Assembly (NCBI RefSeq): GCF_001894945.1
Contig: NZ_BCXE01000012.1
Coordinates: forward strand, 1 to 64,000
Direction of reading: 5' to 3'
DNA from: Rhodococcus ruber NBRC 15591
GTDB lineage: Bacteria > Actinomycetota > Actinomycetes > Mycobacteriales > Mycobacteriaceae
Length of the DNA: 64,000 bases
Of the stretch, positions 1 through 9,810 are shown in pieces. The translations under genes were made by a program, and so were the position numbers. Numbering within the stretch: position 1 is the first letter of the stretch; each line of letters opens with the position of its first letter. The notes under the pieces were generated by a model. It was not told the DNA's origin. It did not search any database and saw nothing but the letters and a program-made list of their open reading frames with translations.

Positions 1-57
1 AAGAAGACCACGGCGGCCAAGAAGGCACCGGCCCGCAAGGCCGCCGCCAAGAAGTAG
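1..57 (+). CDS. hupB: HU-family DNA-binding protein, C-terminal tail only (partial)
   Basis: Only the last 18 codons and the TAG stop are in the window. They encode Lys/Ala-rich sequence with repeated KK and AAKK motifs, ending APARKAAAKK. This is the long basic tail that distinguishes actinobacterial HU (HupB/Hlp) from the short HU of other bacteria; it binds DNA non-specifically and compacts the nucleoid. The call is supported by the neighbours: hupB next to convergent mutT1-ppk-cofC is the mycobacterial order. A histone H1-like or Ku-type Lys/Ala tail would look the same, so the call depends on context. Confidence 0.6.
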   Translation, partial: KKTTAAKKAPARKAAAKK

Positions 58-102
58 CAGTTCCGGCACGGCGCGGGTCCGGAAGACCGTCGCCGAGAAG
101 GG

Positions 103-121
103 GCGCCGCCGAGAGCGGCGC
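103..121 (+). terminator. Short GC hairpin after the HU-like gene
   Basis: GCGCCGC and GCGGCGC pair as a perfect 7-bp stem around a 5-nt loop, 45 bp after the stop codon. No T-run follows. It probably acts with the larger palindrome just downstream. Confidence 0.4.
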
Positions 122-142
122 TACCGCCCGGGTCCCGTCCGT

Positions 143-182
143 TCGGCGGCCATCGGGGGAGATCTCCCCCGATGGCCGCCGA
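143..182. terminator. 40-bp perfect palindrome, bidirectional terminator between convergent genes
   Basis: Every base from 143 to 182 pairs with its mirror base around a centre between 162 and 163. The middle reads GGGGGAGATCTCCCCC and the outer arms TCGGCGGCCATC and GATGGCCGCCGA. It lies between the stop of the HU-like gene (57) and the stop of mutT1 (190), so it can end transcripts from both sides. It lacks a T-tract, as many actinobacterial terminators do. Confidence 0.7.
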
Positions 183-189
183 CGTGCGT

Positions 190-1128
190 TCAGGCGGCGC
201 CGGGGGGCAGTGGGCTGTCGATGTGGTCCACTGCGACGAGCCGGTCGCCGGCCAGCGACAGGACCCAGGTGCTGCCCTTCCGGTTACGCGTGTTCGGCGC
301 GACCACCCCGTCGTGCTCGGCCCACCATCGCACGAGGTCCGGAATCACCTTGCCCTGGCTGCAGATCACCGGCACGCCACCGCGCTGGGCGAGCTCGAGT
401 GCCCGCTTGCGTCCGAGTTGCGGATCGGCGCCGTATTCCTCCTCCGTCAGGGAGGGCTCGACGGCGACCTCGACCCCGAGCCGGTCCGCGAGCGGTTGCA
501 CCGTCTGCACACAGCGCGCCCGGTCCGCGGCGACCACGCTGTCGGCGCCGAACGCGAGCAGTTGAGGCACGAGGGCCTGGGCCTGGGCGCGGCCCGCCGC
601 GTCGAGGGGCCGGTCCCGATCGTCGCCGCGGTGGTTCTTGCGGCTGCCGGCCTTCGCGTGCCGCACGATCAGCACCGTCGCCGTGTCCGGCGGCAGGGCC
701 TGGAAGCGCCGCAGCACCGTATGGTCCATCGGGTACGACAGGGCCGCGTAGGCGTCGTCGGGTGCGAGCCAGCGCAGTTCGTCGACCTCGTCGTTCGGGA
801 CGAACCGGCCGCTGCATGCCGCGGCGGCCCAGTAGTCCACTCGCTTGAGCTTCCGGTGACCCGGAACCGGGTAGGTGACCTTGCCGAGAGACCGGCCGAG
901 GCGCGCGGAAATCCCGGTCTCCTCCTCGATCTCGCGTACGGCGGCGACGACGGGAGTCTCGCCGGGATCGAGCTTGCCCTTGGGGAAGGACCAGTCGTCG
1001 TAGCGCGGCCGGTGCACGACGGCGATCTCGATACGGTTCCGGGCGGTCGGGTTCCTTCGCCACAGGACGGCCCCGGCGGCGAAGATGTTGGCTCGCATTG
1101 CGTTGTCGGAAACGGGGGACACCGACAT
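190..1128 (-). CDS. mutT1: Nudix hydrolase / histidine phosphatase fusion (MutT1-type)
   Basis: This 312-residue protein has two domains. Residues about 13-145 are a Nudix domain with the full box GX5EX7REUXEEXGU (GKLDPGET...REIEEETG, about 51-72). Residues about 150-312 are a histidine-phosphatase domain starting at LIVRHAKAG. In mycobacterial MutT1 this pair hydrolyses 8-oxo-dGTP and diadenosine polyphosphates, so the likely role is nucleotide-pool cleaning. The ATG at 1128 follows GGAAGG directly and lies 8 bp after the ppk stop, so the two are co-transcribed. An upstream in-frame start would overlap ppk. A second Met at residue 11 is possible but has no ribosome-binding site. Confidence 0.88.
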   Translation of the reverse strand: MSVSPVSDNAMRANIFAAGAVLWRRNPTARNRIEIAVVHRPRYDDWSFPKGKLDPGETPVVAAVREIEEETGISARLGRSLGKVTYPVPGHRKLKRVDYWAAAACSGRFVPNDEVDELRWLAPDDAYAALSYPMDHTVLRRFQALPPDTATVLIVRHAKAGSRKNHRGDDRDRPLDAAGRAQAQALVPQLLAFGADSVVAADRARCVQTVQPLADRLGVEVAVEPSLTEEEYGADPQLGRKRALELAQRGGVPVICSQGKVIPDLVRWWAEHDGVVAPNTRNRKGSTWVLSLAGDRLVAVDHIDSPLPPGAA

Positions 1129-1136
1129 CCTTCCGA

Positions 1137-3353
1137 TCAGGAGCTGCGGCTGCGCATGAGCTCTTCTTGGTGGTCGCGGGCGGCGGTTCCCGGTGCCGGC
1201 GACGCGAGCCAGGTGCCGTCGGCCCGCAACGTCCAGCACCGGGTCGCCGGATCGAGCGCCGACTCGAAGATCGAGTCGAGTTGCGCAGCCAGCCGGGGAT
1301 CCTTCACCTGGGCCATCACCTCCACCCGGCGGTCGAGGTTGCGATGCATCATGTCTGCGCTGCCGATCCAGATCTCGTCGGCCGCCCGGAAATGCAGGAC
1401 GCGCGAATGCTCCAGGAATCTTCCGAGAATGGATCGCACCGTGATGTTCTCACTGAGCCCCGGCACTCCGGGCTTGAGCGCGCAGATGCCGCGCACGACG
1501 ATCTCGACCGGTACCCCGGCGCGGGAGGCACGGTACAGCGCGTCGATGACCTGTTCGTCGACGAGCGCATTGGCCTTCAGGCGGATCCCGGCGTCGCGTC
1601 CGGCCTGGTGGTGCTCGATCTCGGTGTCGATCCGTTCGATGATGCCCGACCGCACGCCGTGCGGGGCGACGAGCAGGTTGCGGTACTTCGCCTTCCGCGA
1701 GTACCCGGTGAGAGTGTTGAACAGGTCGGTCAGGTCCGCGCCGATCTCCGGTGCCGCGGTGAGCAGACCGACATCCTCGTACAGACGCGCAGTCTTCGGG
1801 TTGTAGTTGCCGGTGCCGATGTGGCAGTAGCGGCGGATGAGCGAGCCCTCGCGGCGGACCACGAGGCACGTCTTGCAGTGGGTCTTGAGACCCACCAGGC
1901 CGTACACCACGTGCACGCCGGCCTGCTCCAGCTTGCGGGCCCACTTGATGTTCGCCTGTTCGTCGAAGCGTGCCTTGATCTCCACCAGCGCCACCACCTG
2001 CTTGCCGGCCTCCGCCGCGGCGATCAACGCGTTGACGATGGGGGAGTCGCCCGAGGTGCGGTAGAGGGTCTGCTTGATGGCGAGCACCTGGCTGTCGGCT
2101 GCGGCCTGCTCGATGAACCGCTGCACGCTGGTGGAGAAGGAATCGTAGGGGTGGTGCACCAGCACGTCGCCCTCGCGCAGCGTCGAGAACACGCTCTTGG
2201 GGGTCTCGCGCTCGCCGAAAGCGGGGTGGGTGGCCGGCACGAACGGCCGGTCCTTCAGATCGGGCCGGTCGACGTCGTGCACCTGCCACAGACTCGACAG
2301 GTCCAGCAGTCCCGGCAGCTGCACCACGTCGGCGGGATCGACGTCCAACTCGCGCAGCAACAGTTCGAGCATGTGCTCGGTCATGTCGTCGGCGACCTCG
2401 AGGCGCACCGGGGAACCGAAACGGCGACGGGCGAGTTCCCGCTCGAGTGCCTGCAGGAGGTCCTCGTCGCGGTCCTCCTCGACCTCGAAGTCGGCGTTGC
2501 GGGTGACCCGGAAGGCGTGGTGCTCGACGATCTCCATCCCCGGGAACAGCACGTCGAGGTGTGCCGCGATGAGTTCTTCGAGCGGAAGGAATGCGTCGAT
2601 CTCGTCCGGTGAGCCGTCCCGCCGGACCCGCACGAAGCGATCGACGTTGTCGGGCACCTTGACCCGAGCGAAGTGCTCGCCGGCGGACTGGCGATCCTTC
2701 ACGGTGACAGCGAGGTTGAGGCTCAGCCCGCTGATGTACGGGAACGGGTGCGCCGGATCGACCGCGAGCGGGGTCAGAACCGGGAACACCTGCTCGGCGA
2801 AGTGAGCGGTCAGGCGCTGCTTCTCGTCGTCCGCCAGATCGTCCCACCGGATGATCGAAATGCCTTCGGCAGTCAGAGCGGGCAGGACCGAGTCGAGGAA
2901 GACGAGGGCGTGGCGGCGCGCGATCTCCTGGGTGCTGCGCGCGATGAGCGCGAGTTGCGCTCGTGGCGACAGCCCGTCGGCGGAGCGGACCGACAAGCCG
3001 GTCTCGGCGCGACGCTTGAGGCCGGCGACGCGCACCATGTAGAACTCGTCGAGATTCGAAGCGAAGATGGCGAGGAACTTGGCGCGTTCGAGCAGCGGCA
3101 GCGACGTGTCCTCGGCCAGCGCGAGCACCCGCGCGTTGAAGTCGAGCCAGCTCAGTTCGCGGTTGAGGTAGCGGTCCGGGGGCAGACCGTCGGCGACGGC
3201 CTGCAGCGTCGTGGCGGCGGGCGGGGCGCTCGGCGCCGAGGCCGAACGGGTAGCGGTCGCACCGTCGAGGCCGCCTCCTCCGTCGCCGGATGCCCCGGCG
3301 AACCCGGGAGGGTCGGTGTCGATGCGCTGGTCCGTGGAATCGCCGTGTTTCAC
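1137..3353 (-). CDS. ppk: Polyphosphate kinase
   Basis: Polyphosphate kinase (738 residues) reversibly moves the terminal phosphate of ATP onto inorganic polyphosphate. After a low-complexity Ala/Gly/Pro head (about 1-50), the N domain begins at [17 protein letters not shown] (about 61). The phospholipase D-like catalytic part contains GLKTHCKT, with the probable phosphorylated His near 492, and [10 protein letters not shown] with the second His 19 residues later, the spacing seen in E. coli PPK. The GTG at 3353 was chosen because it lies 50 bp after the cofC stop with GAGGG upstream; the frame stays open further upstream but there it is the shadow of cofC. It forms a cofC-ppk-mutT1 operon. 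The length is close to that of mycobacterial Ppk1. Confidence 0.92.
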   Translation of the reverse strand: MKHGDSTDQRIDTDPPGFAGASGDGGGGLDGATATRSASAPSAPPAATTLQAVADGLPPDRYLNRELSWLDFNARVLALAEDTSLPLLERAKFLAIFASNLDEFYMVRVAGLKRRAETGLSVRSADGLSPRAQLALIARSTQEIARRHALVFLDSVLPALTAEGISIIRWDDLADDEKQRLTAHFAEQVFPVLTPLAVDPAHPFPYISGLSLNLAVTVKDRQSAGEHFARVKVPDNVDRFVRVRRDGSPDEIDAFLPLEELIAAHLDVLFPGMEIVEHHAFRVTRNADFEVEEDRDEDLLQALERELARRRFGSPVRLEVADDMTEHMLELLLRELDVDPADVVQLPGLLDLSSLWQVHDVDRPDLKDRPFVPATHPAFGERETPKSVFSTLREGDVLVHHPYDSFSTSVQRFIEQAAADSQVLAIKQTLYRTSGDSPIVNALIAAAEAGKQVVALVEIKARFDEQANIKWARKLEQAGVHVVYGLVGLKTHCKTCLVVRREGSLIRRYCHIGTGNYNPKTARLYEDVGLLTAAPEIGADLTDLFNTLTGYSRKAKYRNLLVAPHGVRSGIIERIDTEIEHHQAGRDAGIRLKANALVDEQVIDALYRASRAGVPVEIVVRGICALKPGVPGLSENITVRSILGRFLEHSRVLHFRAADEIWIGSADMMHRNLDRRVEVMAQVKDPRLAAQLDSIFESALDPATRCWTLRADGTWLASPAPGTAARDHQEELMRSRSS

Positions 3354-3403
3354 ACGTCGATCATCCCTCAGTTTCGGAACGGCGGACAATCCGTCGGCGT
3401 CCG

Positions 3404-4129
3404 TCACCCGAAGTCGGGATGACGAACAGGCATCGGCCATCCGATCCGTCCGAGCGCCGACGCCGTCGCGGGCCCGACGCCCTGCACCGTCGCGGCCTCG
3501 AGGTCGGCGACGGTGTCGACGTCGAGCCGCAGCCCGGGCCAGTCCCCGGGTAGGGGGCGGGCGCCCGCCCGCACGTGACGGTGCGCCGAATCGGGACCGA
3601 ACAGCGGGACGAGGGGTCCGGGCGTGCAGTGCAGCAGCGCCGAGGTGCCGGTGCCGGTGTGGTCCACGACGACCGCCCGGCCGGCCTCGCGTGCCGCGGA
3701 CAGCGCCGCGGACAACTCGGCGGGCCGCAGCGCCGGCAGGTCCGCGTGCAGCGCGATCAGATCCACGCCCGGCTCGCGGCAGCGCACCCGGTGGGCGGCG
3801 GCGGCGAGCGCTGCGTTCAGTGGATCGACGGAGGCGGGATCGACGGAGGCGGGATCGACGGGGGCGGGATCGACGGATGCGCCGGCCGTGCAAGCCGCCG
3901 GGGGATCGGCGAGTGTGTGCGCGCCCGCGCCGAGGGCGAGCGCGGCGACGTCGGCGTCGGTGGTGATGACGGTGACGGCGAGCCCCTCGACCGCCAGCGC
4001 CGCGTGCAGGGTGTCGGCGAGCATCGCGAGCACCAGGGCGGCTCGGTCGCCGGGGTCGAGGACGTGCGCGAGCCGCGACTTCGCCAGGCCGAGGGCCTTG
4101 ACGGGAATCAGCGCGTGCGCGGTGGTCAT
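3404..4129 (-). CDS. cofC: Phosphoenolpyruvate guanylyltransferase (CofC/FbiD), F420 biosynthesis
   Basis: This 241-residue nucleotidyltransferase starts with the family signature [15 protein letters not shown] (about 6-20) and keeps LHADLP (about 140), the metal/nucleotide-binding part. In actinobacteria this family joins GTP to phosphoenolpyruvate, making the activated precursor that CofD/FbiA transfers to Fo during coenzyme F420 synthesis. Gene position next to ppk and divergent from gpsA matches the mycobacterial fbiD locus. An unusual insert of pentapeptide repeats ([10 protein letters not shown]) lies near residues 83-102, encoded by a 15-bp DNA repeat. It shares a 116-bp divergent promoter region with gpsA. 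Confidence 0.85.
   Translation of the reverse strand: MTTAHALIPVKALGLAKSRLAHVLDPGDRAALVLAMLADTLHAALAVEGLAVTVITTDADVAALALGAGAHTLADPPAACTAGASVDPAPVDPASVDPASVDPLNAALAAAAHRVRCREPGVDLIALHADLPALRPAELSAALSAAREAGRAVVVDHTGTGTSALLHCTPGPLVPLFGPDSAHRHVRAGARPLPGDWPGLRLDVDTVADLEAATVQGVGPATASALGRIGWPMPVRHPDFG
3823..3882 (+). repeat. 15-bp tandem repeat inside cofC
   Basis: The units start at 3823, 3838, 3853 and 3868. The first two are identical (GATCGACGGAGGCGG), the third has one change and the fourth diverges at its end. Read on the coding strand they give VDP-A-S/P pentapeptides. The unit is a multiple of three, so copy-number change would keep the frame. Confidence 0.85.
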
Positions 4130-4245
4130 GGTCGTCGATTCTGCCAGTCGGCGGCGACGGCGGTCGCGGGCGCGGGCGGTGGGCGATACTGGAGCAGCCG
4201 CGGCGCTGGTCTGCGGACGGGATCGGACACGAGTAAGGGGACTGC

Positions 4246-5244
4246 GTGAGCAAGGCTGCGGTGTTGGGAGCGGGGTCGTGGGGGACGGCCTTCGCCAAGG
4301 TGCTGGCGGAGGCCGGAACGGACGTGACGATCTGGGCGCGGCGTGCGGAGGTGGCCGAGGCCATCGCCACCCGGCACGAGAACCCGGACTACCTGCCCGG
4401 CGTCGAACTGCCCGCCACGGTGCGCGCCACCGCGGATCATCGCGTCGCTCTCGACGGAGTGGACTTCCTCGTCCTCGCGGTGCCGTCGCAGACGTTGCGC
4501 GCGAATCTCGGGGCGTGGCGCGACGACATCGGTCCCGACGCGACCCTGTTGAGCCTGGCGAAGGGTATCGAGAGCGGCACCCTCATGCGGATGAGCCAGG
4601 TGATCGCTCAGGTGACCGGCGCCGAGCACGACCGCATCGCGGTGCTGTCCGGACCGAATCTCGCCCGTGAGATCGCCGATCGGCAGCCCGCCGCCACGGT
4701 GATCGCATGCTCCGACTCCACTCGCGCTCTCGAGATTCAAAGAGCATGTGCCACTGGTTATTTCAGGCCGTATACGAATACGGACGTGATCGGCTGCGAG
4801 ATCGGTGGCGCGTGCAAGAACGTCATCGCCCTCGCGTGCGGCATGGCGGCCGGGGTCGGACTCGGTGACAACACCGTCGCCTCCATCATCACTCGCGGCC
4901 TGGCCGAGATCACGCGGCTGGGAACTGCCCTCGGCGCCAAGCCGGCCACGCTGGCCGGACTCGCCGGCGTGGGCGACCTCGTGGCCACGTGCACCTCGCC
5001 CCTGTCGCGCAACCGGTCGTTCGGCGAGCGGCTGGGACGGGGAGGGACACTCGAGAGTGCGCAGGAGGCCACCCACGGCCAGGTGGCCGAGGGGGTCAAG
5101 TCGTGCACCTCCGTCCGGGCGCTGGCGGCCAGTTACGACGTGGAGATGCCGCTCACCGACGCCGTGCACCGCGTCTGCTACGAGGGCATGTCGGTGCCCG
5201 AGGCGATCGGACTGCTCCTCGGCCGTCGAGTCAAGCCGGAGTGA
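4246..5244 (+). CDS. gpsA: Glycerol-3-phosphate dehydrogenase [NAD(P)+]
   Basis: GpsA (332 residues) reduces dihydroxyacetone phosphate to sn-glycerol 3-phosphate for phospholipid synthesis. The Rossmann loop GAGSWG is at 8-13. The substrate-side signatures are clear: [32 protein letters not shown] (with the catalytic Lys in the CKN segment) and [20 protein letters not shown]. The GTG at 4246 has AAGGGG five bases upstream. A short stretch near 4731-4790 is noticeably richer in A+T than the rest of the gene but encodes the conserved YTNTD region, so it does not look like an insertion. Divergent from cofC. Confidence 0.93.
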   Translation: MSKAAVLGAGSWGTAFAKVLAEAGTDVTIWARRAEVAEAIATRHENPDYLPGVELPATVRATADHRVALDGVDFLVLAVPSQTLRANLGAWRDDIGPDATLLSLAKGIESGTLMRMSQVIAQVTGAEHDRIAVLSGPNLAREIADRQPAATVIACSDSTRALEIQRACATGYFRPYTNTDVIGCEIGGACKNVIALACGMAAGVGLGDNTVASIITRGLAEITRLGTALGAKPATLAGLAGVGDLVATCTSPLSRNRSFGERLGRGGTLESAQEATHGQVAEGVKSCTSVRALAASYDVEMPLTDAVHRVCYEGMSVPEAIGLLLGRRVKPE

Positions 5245-5248
5245 GGGC

Positions 5249-6370
5249 GTGCCGGGGGACTCGACGCGTTGCGTGAAAGCTGTTGCCGCCGAACATGTGC
5301 CGGGGGAGCCGCTGCAACCCGGCCCGGTTCTCGCGGCCCCCTACCAGCTCGGGGCGGAGGGCACCGAAACCGACACCTACGCCCGCGCCTCCCATCCGGG
5401 CTGGCGGGCCCTCGAATCCGCGCTGGCCGCGCTCGAGGGCGCGGCGGCAGCCCGGGTCGTCGGATCCGGAATGTCGGCGGTCACCGTCGCGCTGCGGTCG
5501 CTGAGCCGGGGCGGCGGCACCGTCGTCGTCCCCGCCGACGGGTACTACCAGGTGCGGGCCTACGCGCGCGAATGCCTCGAACCCCTCGGCATCACGGTTC
5601 ACGAACTCACCTGCGCCCAGTTCGGCGACGGAGGTCTACGCGCGGTCCTCGCCGGTGCCGGTGCGGGCGCGCTCGTGCTCGCCGAGACCCCGTCCAACCC
5701 GGGACTGGACGTCGTCGACCTGCGCGCCACCGCGGCACTGTGCCGGACCGCAGGCGCCCTGCTCGTGGTGGACAACACCACCGCCACCCCGCTGGGGCAG
5801 CAGCCACTCGCGCTGGGCGCGGACGTCGTCGTCGCCAGCGGCACGAAATCGCTCAGCGGGCACAGCGATCTGCTGATGGGGTACCTCGCCGTGGCCGACG
5901 GCGCACTCGTGCCACCCCTCGACCGCGAGCGCCTGCTCTCCGGCACCGTCCTCGGTCCGTTCGAGACGTGGCTGGCACACCGCAGCCTGGGCACCGCCGG
6001 GTTGCGCTTCGACCGGCAGTGCGCCAACGCGCTCGCCGTGGCCACGATGCTGCGTGAGCATCCCGCGGTCGGTGGCGTCCGATACCCCGGTCTGGACGAC
6101 GATCCCGCGCACCCCGTCGCCGCGGCGCAGATGCGCCGGTTCGGGCCGCTGGTGACGTTCCGGCTCGACGACGAGCAGCAGTTCCACCGGTTCGTCGCGG
6201 TGAGCGAGCTCGTCACCGCCGCGACCAGTTTCGGGGGCATCCACACCACCGCGGACCGGCGTGCCCGCTGGGGTGATCCCGTACCGCCCGGCTTCGTGCG
6301 GTTGTCCTGCGGGATCGAGGACACCGCCGACCTGCTCGACGATCTCGACCGTGCGCTCGCCCGGCGCTGA
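5249..6370 (+). CDS. Cys/Met-metabolism PLP-dependent enzyme (cystathionine gamma-lyase/synthase-like)
   Basis: This 373-residue aminotransferase-fold enzyme of the Cys/Met metabolism family contains [13 protein letters not shown], the pyridine-anchoring [10 protein letters not shown], and the Schiff-base lysine near residue 200 in [11 protein letters not shown]. Family members cleave or make cystathionine and related thioethers. The C-terminal substrate loop [13 protein letters not shown] differs from the common SLGG loop, so the exact substrate (cystathionine, homocysteine, methionine) cannot be assigned. The GTG at 5249 lies 5 bp after the gpsA stop with GGAG upstream; a GTG at 5273 is the alternative. 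Probably co-transcribed with gpsA. Confidence 0.8.
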   Translation: MPGDSTRCVKAVAAEHVPGEPLQPGPVLAAPYQLGAEGTETDTYARASHPGWRALESALAALEGAAAARVVGSGMSAVTVALRSLSRGGGTVVVPADGYYQVRAYARECLEPLGITVHELTCAQFGDGGLRAVLAGAGAGALVLAETPSNPGLDVVDLRATAALCRTAGALLVVDNTTATPLGQQPLALGADVVVASGTKSLSGHSDLLMGYLAVADGALVPPLDRERLLSGTVLGPFETWLAHRSLGTAGLRFDRQCANALAVATMLREHPAVGGVRYPGLDDDPAHPVAAAQMRRFGPLVTFRLDDEQQFHRFVAVSELVTAATSFGGIHTTADRRARWGDPVPPGFVRLSCGIEDTADLLDDLDRALARR

Positions 6371-6406
6371 GCAGGACTCGGATACCGGCCGGGCGGGCGG
6401 CACCGG

Positions 6407-6412
6407 TACGGT
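6407..6412 (+). promoter_or_regulatory. -10 hexamer for leaderless ddl transcript
   Basis: TACGGT fits the actinobacterial -10 pattern TANNNT. Exactly 7 nt separate it from the GTG at 6420, placing the expected transcription start on the first base of the start codon. Confidence 0.5.
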
Positions 6413-6419
6413 TTGTGCC

Positions 6420-7526
6420 GTGAGCACACCCCGAATCCGGGTGGCCGTCGTCTTCGGTGGCCGCAGCAACGAGCACTCCGTCTCCTGCGTTTCGGCAGGC
6501 AGCATCCTGCGCCACCTCGACCCGCAACGCTACGAGGCCGTCCCGATCGGTATCACCACCGACGGCGCCTGGGTGCTCGCCGACTCGGACCCGGAACGGC
6601 TCGCCAAGGCGGGCCGCGAACTGCCGACCGTCGACGCGGACGGTTCGGCGCTGGTGCTCACCGCCGATCCCACCCGGGCCGGTGACATCGTCGCCCTCGC
6701 CGAGGGCGAGTTCGGCAAGGTCCTCGCCTCCGTCGACGTCGTGTTCCCCGTGCTGCACGGCGCCTATGGCGAGGACGGCACCATCCAGGGGCTGCTCGAA
6801 CTCGCCGGCGTCCCGTACGTGGGACCGGGCGTCCTCGCCAGCGCCGCCGGGATGGACAAGGAGTTCACCAAGAAGTTGCTGGCCGCGGAGGGTCTGCCCG
6901 TCGGATTCCAGGTCGTGCTGCGGCCCGGCACCGCGACCGTCACCGAGCAGCAGAAGCAGCGTCTCGGCCTCCCCGTGTTCGTCAAGCCCGCCCGCGGCGG
7001 ATCCTCCATCGGGATCAGCCGTGTCGCCGACTGGGCGGCGCTCGATGCGGCGATCGACAAGGCTCGCCGGCACGACCCGAAGGTGATCGTCGAATCCGCG
7101 ATCGTCGGCCGCGAGGTCGAATGCGGTGTACTGGAGTTCCCCGACGGCGACGTGCGCGCCAGCGTCGTCGCCGAGATCCGGATGCCCGACCCGTCCGGCG
7201 ATCACGAGGCGTTCTACGACTTCGACACCAAGTACCTCGACGACGTGTGCGAGTTCGACGTGCCCGCCAAGCTCGACGACGACGTCTCCGACCGGATCCG
7301 GGACCTCGCGGTCCGCGCCTTCCGCGCCCTCGACTGCCAGGGCCTGTCCCGGGTCGACTTCTTCGTCACGGAGGACGGGCCGGTGATCAACGAGATCAAC
7401 ACCATGCCCGGGTTCACGTCGATCTCGATGTACCCGCGCATGTGGGAGGCCAGCGGCCTCGAGTACCGCACGTTGCTCTCCACCCTGGTCGACACCGCCC
7501 TGGCCCGGGGGACCGGGCTGCGCTGA
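6420..7526 (+). CDS. ddl: D-alanine--D-alanine ligase
   Basis: Ddl (368 residues) is an ATP-grasp ligase that joins two D-alanines for the peptidoglycan stem peptide. Visible signatures are [13 protein letters not shown] at the N-terminus (P-loop-like substrate site), [12 protein letters not shown], the ATP-grasp [14 protein letters not shown], and [11 protein letters not shown] with the Mg-binding Glu/Asn pair. The GTG at 6420 gives the usual N-terminus ([13 protein letters not shown]). It lacks a Shine-Dalgarno but has a -10 hexamer at leaderless distance. Earlier in-frame codons overlap the preceding gene. Confidence 0.93.
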   Translation: MSTPRIRVAVVFGGRSNEHSVSCVSAGSILRHLDPQRYEAVPIGITTDGAWVLADSDPERLAKAGRELPTVDADGSALVLTADPTRAGDIVALAEGEFGKVLASVDVVFPVLHGAYGEDGTIQGLLELAGVPYVGPGVLASAAGMDKEFTKKLLAAEGLPVGFQVVLRPGTATVTEQQKQRLGLPVFVKPARGGSSIGISRVADWAALDAAIDKARRHDPKVIVESAIVGREVECGVLEFPDGDVRASVVAEIRMPDPSGDHEAFYDFDTKYLDDVCEFDVPAKLDDDVSDRIRDLAVRAFRALDCQGLSRVDFFVTEDGPVINEINTMPGFTSISMYPRMWEASGLEYRTLLSTLVDTALARGTGLR

Positions 7527-7543
7527 GCCGTCCGGACGCGGAC

Positions 7544-7549
7544 TAGTCT
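7544..7549 (+). promoter_or_regulatory. -10 hexamer for leaderless proA transcript
   Basis: TAGTCT lies 7 nt before the ATG at 7557, so the transcript would begin at the start codon. The intervening CTGGAGG also resembles a Shine-Dalgarno for read-through mRNA. Confidence 0.5.
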
Positions 7550-7556
7550 GGAGGCC

Positions 7557-8861
7557 ATGACTGCCGTGACCCCTGACTCATCTGCGACCGTTTCCGGGGA
7601 CGTCCGGGCGACCGGCGCCGGGGACACCCGCGAGGCCGTGCACGCCGCGGCCCGTCGCGCCCGCGTCGCCTCCCGCCGGCTCGCCCTGCTCACCACCGCG
7701 CAGAAGGACGCCGCCCTGCACGCCGCGGCGGACGCCGTGCTCGCCGCGTCCGACGCGGTGCTCGCTGCCAACGCCGAGGACATCGAGACCGCCCGCGCGG
7801 CAGGCACCGAGGAATCCCTCCTCGACCGGCTCCGTCTCACCCAGGCCCGGGTCGAGGGCATTGCGGCGGGGTTGCGCCAGGTCGCGGGGCTGCCCGACCC
7901 GATCGGCGAGGTCGTCCGCGGCTCGACCCTGCCCAACGGCCTCGAGATCCGGCAGATGCGGGTGCCGCTCGGCGTCGTCGGGATGGTGTACGAGGCCCGG
8001 CCGAACGTGACCGTCGACGCCTTCGGGCTGGCCCTCAAGTCCGGCAACGCGGCCCTGCTGCGCGGGTCGTCGTCCGCCGCCCGTTCCAACGCGGCGCTCG
8101 TCGAGGCCCTGCGCGGCGCCCTCGCCACGCAGGAACTGCCGGAGGACGCCGTGCAACTGCTGCCGAGCGCGGACCGATCCTCGGTCACGCACCTCATCCA
8201 GGCCCGCGGACTCGTCGACGTCGTCATCCCTCGTGGCGGCGCCGGCCTGATCTCCGCCGTCGTCCGCGACGCCACCGTGCCCACCATCGAGACGGGCGTG
8301 GGCAACTGCCACGTGTACGTGCATGCGTCGGCCGATCCGGAGATGGCCGAGAAGATCGTGGTCAACGCCAAGACCCGCCGGCCCAGCGTGTGCAACACCG
8401 CCGAGACGATCCTGGTGGACAAGGCCGTCGCCGACGACGTCGTGCCCCGGCTGCTGCAGGTACTGCGCAGCCACGGCGTCACCGTGCACGGCGACCTGCC
8501 CGGCCTCGAACCGGCCACCGAATCGGACTGGGCCGACGAGTACCTGAGCCTCGACGTCGCGCTCGCCGTCGTCGACGACCTGGACGCGGCCGTCGCGCAC
8601 ATCGACCGGTACGGCACCGGGCACACCGAGGCCATCGTCACCTCCGACCTCGCCGCGGCCCGTGAGTTCTCCGCGCGGGTCGATGCCGCAGCCGTCATGG
8701 TCAACGCTTCGACGGCGTTCACCGACGGCGAGCAGTTCGGGTTCGGCGCCGAGATCGGCATCTCCACCCAGAAGCTGCACGCCCGCGGCCCGATGGGACT
8801 GCCGGAACTCACCTCCACCAAGTGGGTGGTCTGGGGCGACGGCCACACCCGGCCGGCCTGA
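7557..8861 (+). CDS. proA: Glutamate-5-semialdehyde dehydrogenase (gamma-glutamyl phosphate reductase)
   Basis: ProA (434 residues) reduces gamma-glutamyl phosphate with NADPH in proline synthesis. The aldehyde-dehydrogenase-fold signatures are present: [29 protein letters not shown], and the catalytic cysteine near 279 in [14 protein letters not shown], followed by [21 protein letters not shown]. The first 20 residues are a poorly conserved Ala/Thr/Asp-rich extension; a start further in is possible, but the ATG at 7557 is the one with promoter and ribosome-site signals. Placement before the MoxR/VWA pair and nadD matches the mycobacterial order. Confidence 0.95.
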   Translation: MTAVTPDSSATVSGDVRATGAGDTREAVHAAARRARVASRRLALLTTAQKDAALHAAADAVLAASDAVLAANAEDIETARAAGTEESLLDRLRLTQARVEGIAAGLRQVAGLPDPIGEVVRGSTLPNGLEIRQMRVPLGVVGMVYEARPNVTVDAFGLALKSGNAALLRGSSSAARSNAALVEALRGALATQELPEDAVQLLPSADRSSVTHLIQARGLVDVVIPRGGAGLISAVVRDATVPTIETGVGNCHVYVHASADPEMAEKIVVNAKTRRPSVCNTAETILVDKAVADDVVPRLLQVLRSHGVTVHGDLPGLEPATESDWADEYLSLDVALAVVDDLDAAVAHIDRYGTGHTEAIVTSDLAAAREFSARVDAAAVMVNASTAFTDGEQFGFGAEIGISTQKLHARGPMGLPELTSTKWVVWGDGHTRPA

Positions 8862-8927
8862 GGTCGGCCCGACGGCGTCGACGAGACCCCGCACCCCGAC
8901 CGGCCTGCCCCGACGAAAGGACACAGC

Positions 8928-9809
8928 GTGGACCGTGCGCTGCCGACCACCCCGCCGATCTTCGCCGACGTCGACGAGGTGATCGACCGCCTCGCCGAGA
9001 CGGGATACCTCGCCGACAAGGCCACCGCCACCGCGGTGTTCCTCGCCGATCGCCTCGGCAAGCCGCTGCTCATCGAAGGCCCCGCCGGGGTGGGCAAGAC
9101 CGAGCTGGCCCGGGCGGTGGCGCAGACCTCCGGCGCCGAGCTGGTGCGGCTGCAGTGCTACGAGGGGGTCGACGAGTCGCGGGCGCTCTACGAGTGGAAC
9201 CACGCCAAGCAGATCCTGCGGATCCAGGCCGGTACCGACCACTCCTGGGACGCGACCAAGCAGGATGTGTTCTCCGAGGAATTCCTTCTGCCGCGCCCGC
9301 TGCTGACGGCCATCCGCCGGGAGGACCCGACGGTGCTGCTCGTCGACGAGGTCGACAAGGCCGACGTGGAGATCGAGGGTCTGCTGCTCGAGGTGCTCAG
9401 CGACTTCGCGGTCACCGTGCCCGAACTCGGCACCATCAGCGCCACCCGCAAGCCCTTCACCGTGCTCACCTCGAACGCGACCCGCGAGTTGTCCGAGGCC
9501 CTCAAGCGACGCTGCCTGTTCCTGCATCTCGACTTTCCCGATGCCGACCTCGAGCGCCGCATCCTGGCGAGCCGGGTTCCGGAGCTGCCGGAGGCGGTCG
9601 CCGAGCAGCTCGTCCGCACGGTCCGGGTGCTGCGCGGCATGCAGCTCAAGAAGCTGCCGTCGGTGGCGGAGACGATCGACTGGGGCCGCACACTGCTCGC
9701 CCTGGGCCTGGACACCCTCGACGACGCGGCGGTCCGGGCCACGCTCGGCGTGATCCTCAAACACCAGTCCGATCAGCTGCGGGCCGCGGCCGAGCTGCGG
9801 TTGAACTGA
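8928..9809 (+). CDS. MoxR-family AAA+ ATPase
   Basis: This 293-residue AAA+ protein of the MoxR class has Walker A GPAGVGKT (51-58), Walker B VLLVDEVDKAD (about 138-148), and a sensor segment TSNATRELSEALKRRC. MoxR ATPases work as metal-insertion or maturation chaperones with a partner carrying a von Willebrand A domain. Such a partner starts one base after this stop codon, so the two are translationally coupled. The GTG at 8928 has GAAAGG upstream. The client protein is unknown; the neighbours (proA, nadD) are conserved syntenic genes rather than obvious clients. Confidence 0.88.
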   Translation: MDRALPTTPPIFADVDEVIDRLAETGYLADKATATAVFLADRLGKPLLIEGPAGVGKTELARAVAQTSGAELVRLQCYEGVDESRALYEWNHAKQILRIQAGTDHSWDATKQDVFSEEFLLPRPLLTAIRREDPTVLLVDEVDKADVEIEGLLLEVLSDFAVTVPELGTISATRKPFTVLTSNATRELSEALKRRCLFLHLDFPDADLERRILASRVPELPEAVAEQLVRTVRVLRGMQLKKLPSVAETIDWGRTLLALGLDTLDDAAVRATLGVILKHQSDQLRAAAELRLN

Positions 9810-9810
9810 C

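Noticed and set aside
1098-2612. A 500-codon open frame antisense to ppk
   Set aside because: Long antisense frames are expected at this G+C content; codon bias and homology support ppk only.
4731-4790. A+T-richer patch in gpsA as a transferred or inserted segment
   Set aside because: It encodes the conserved [10 protein letters not shown] region, the frame and length are normal, and the patch is short.
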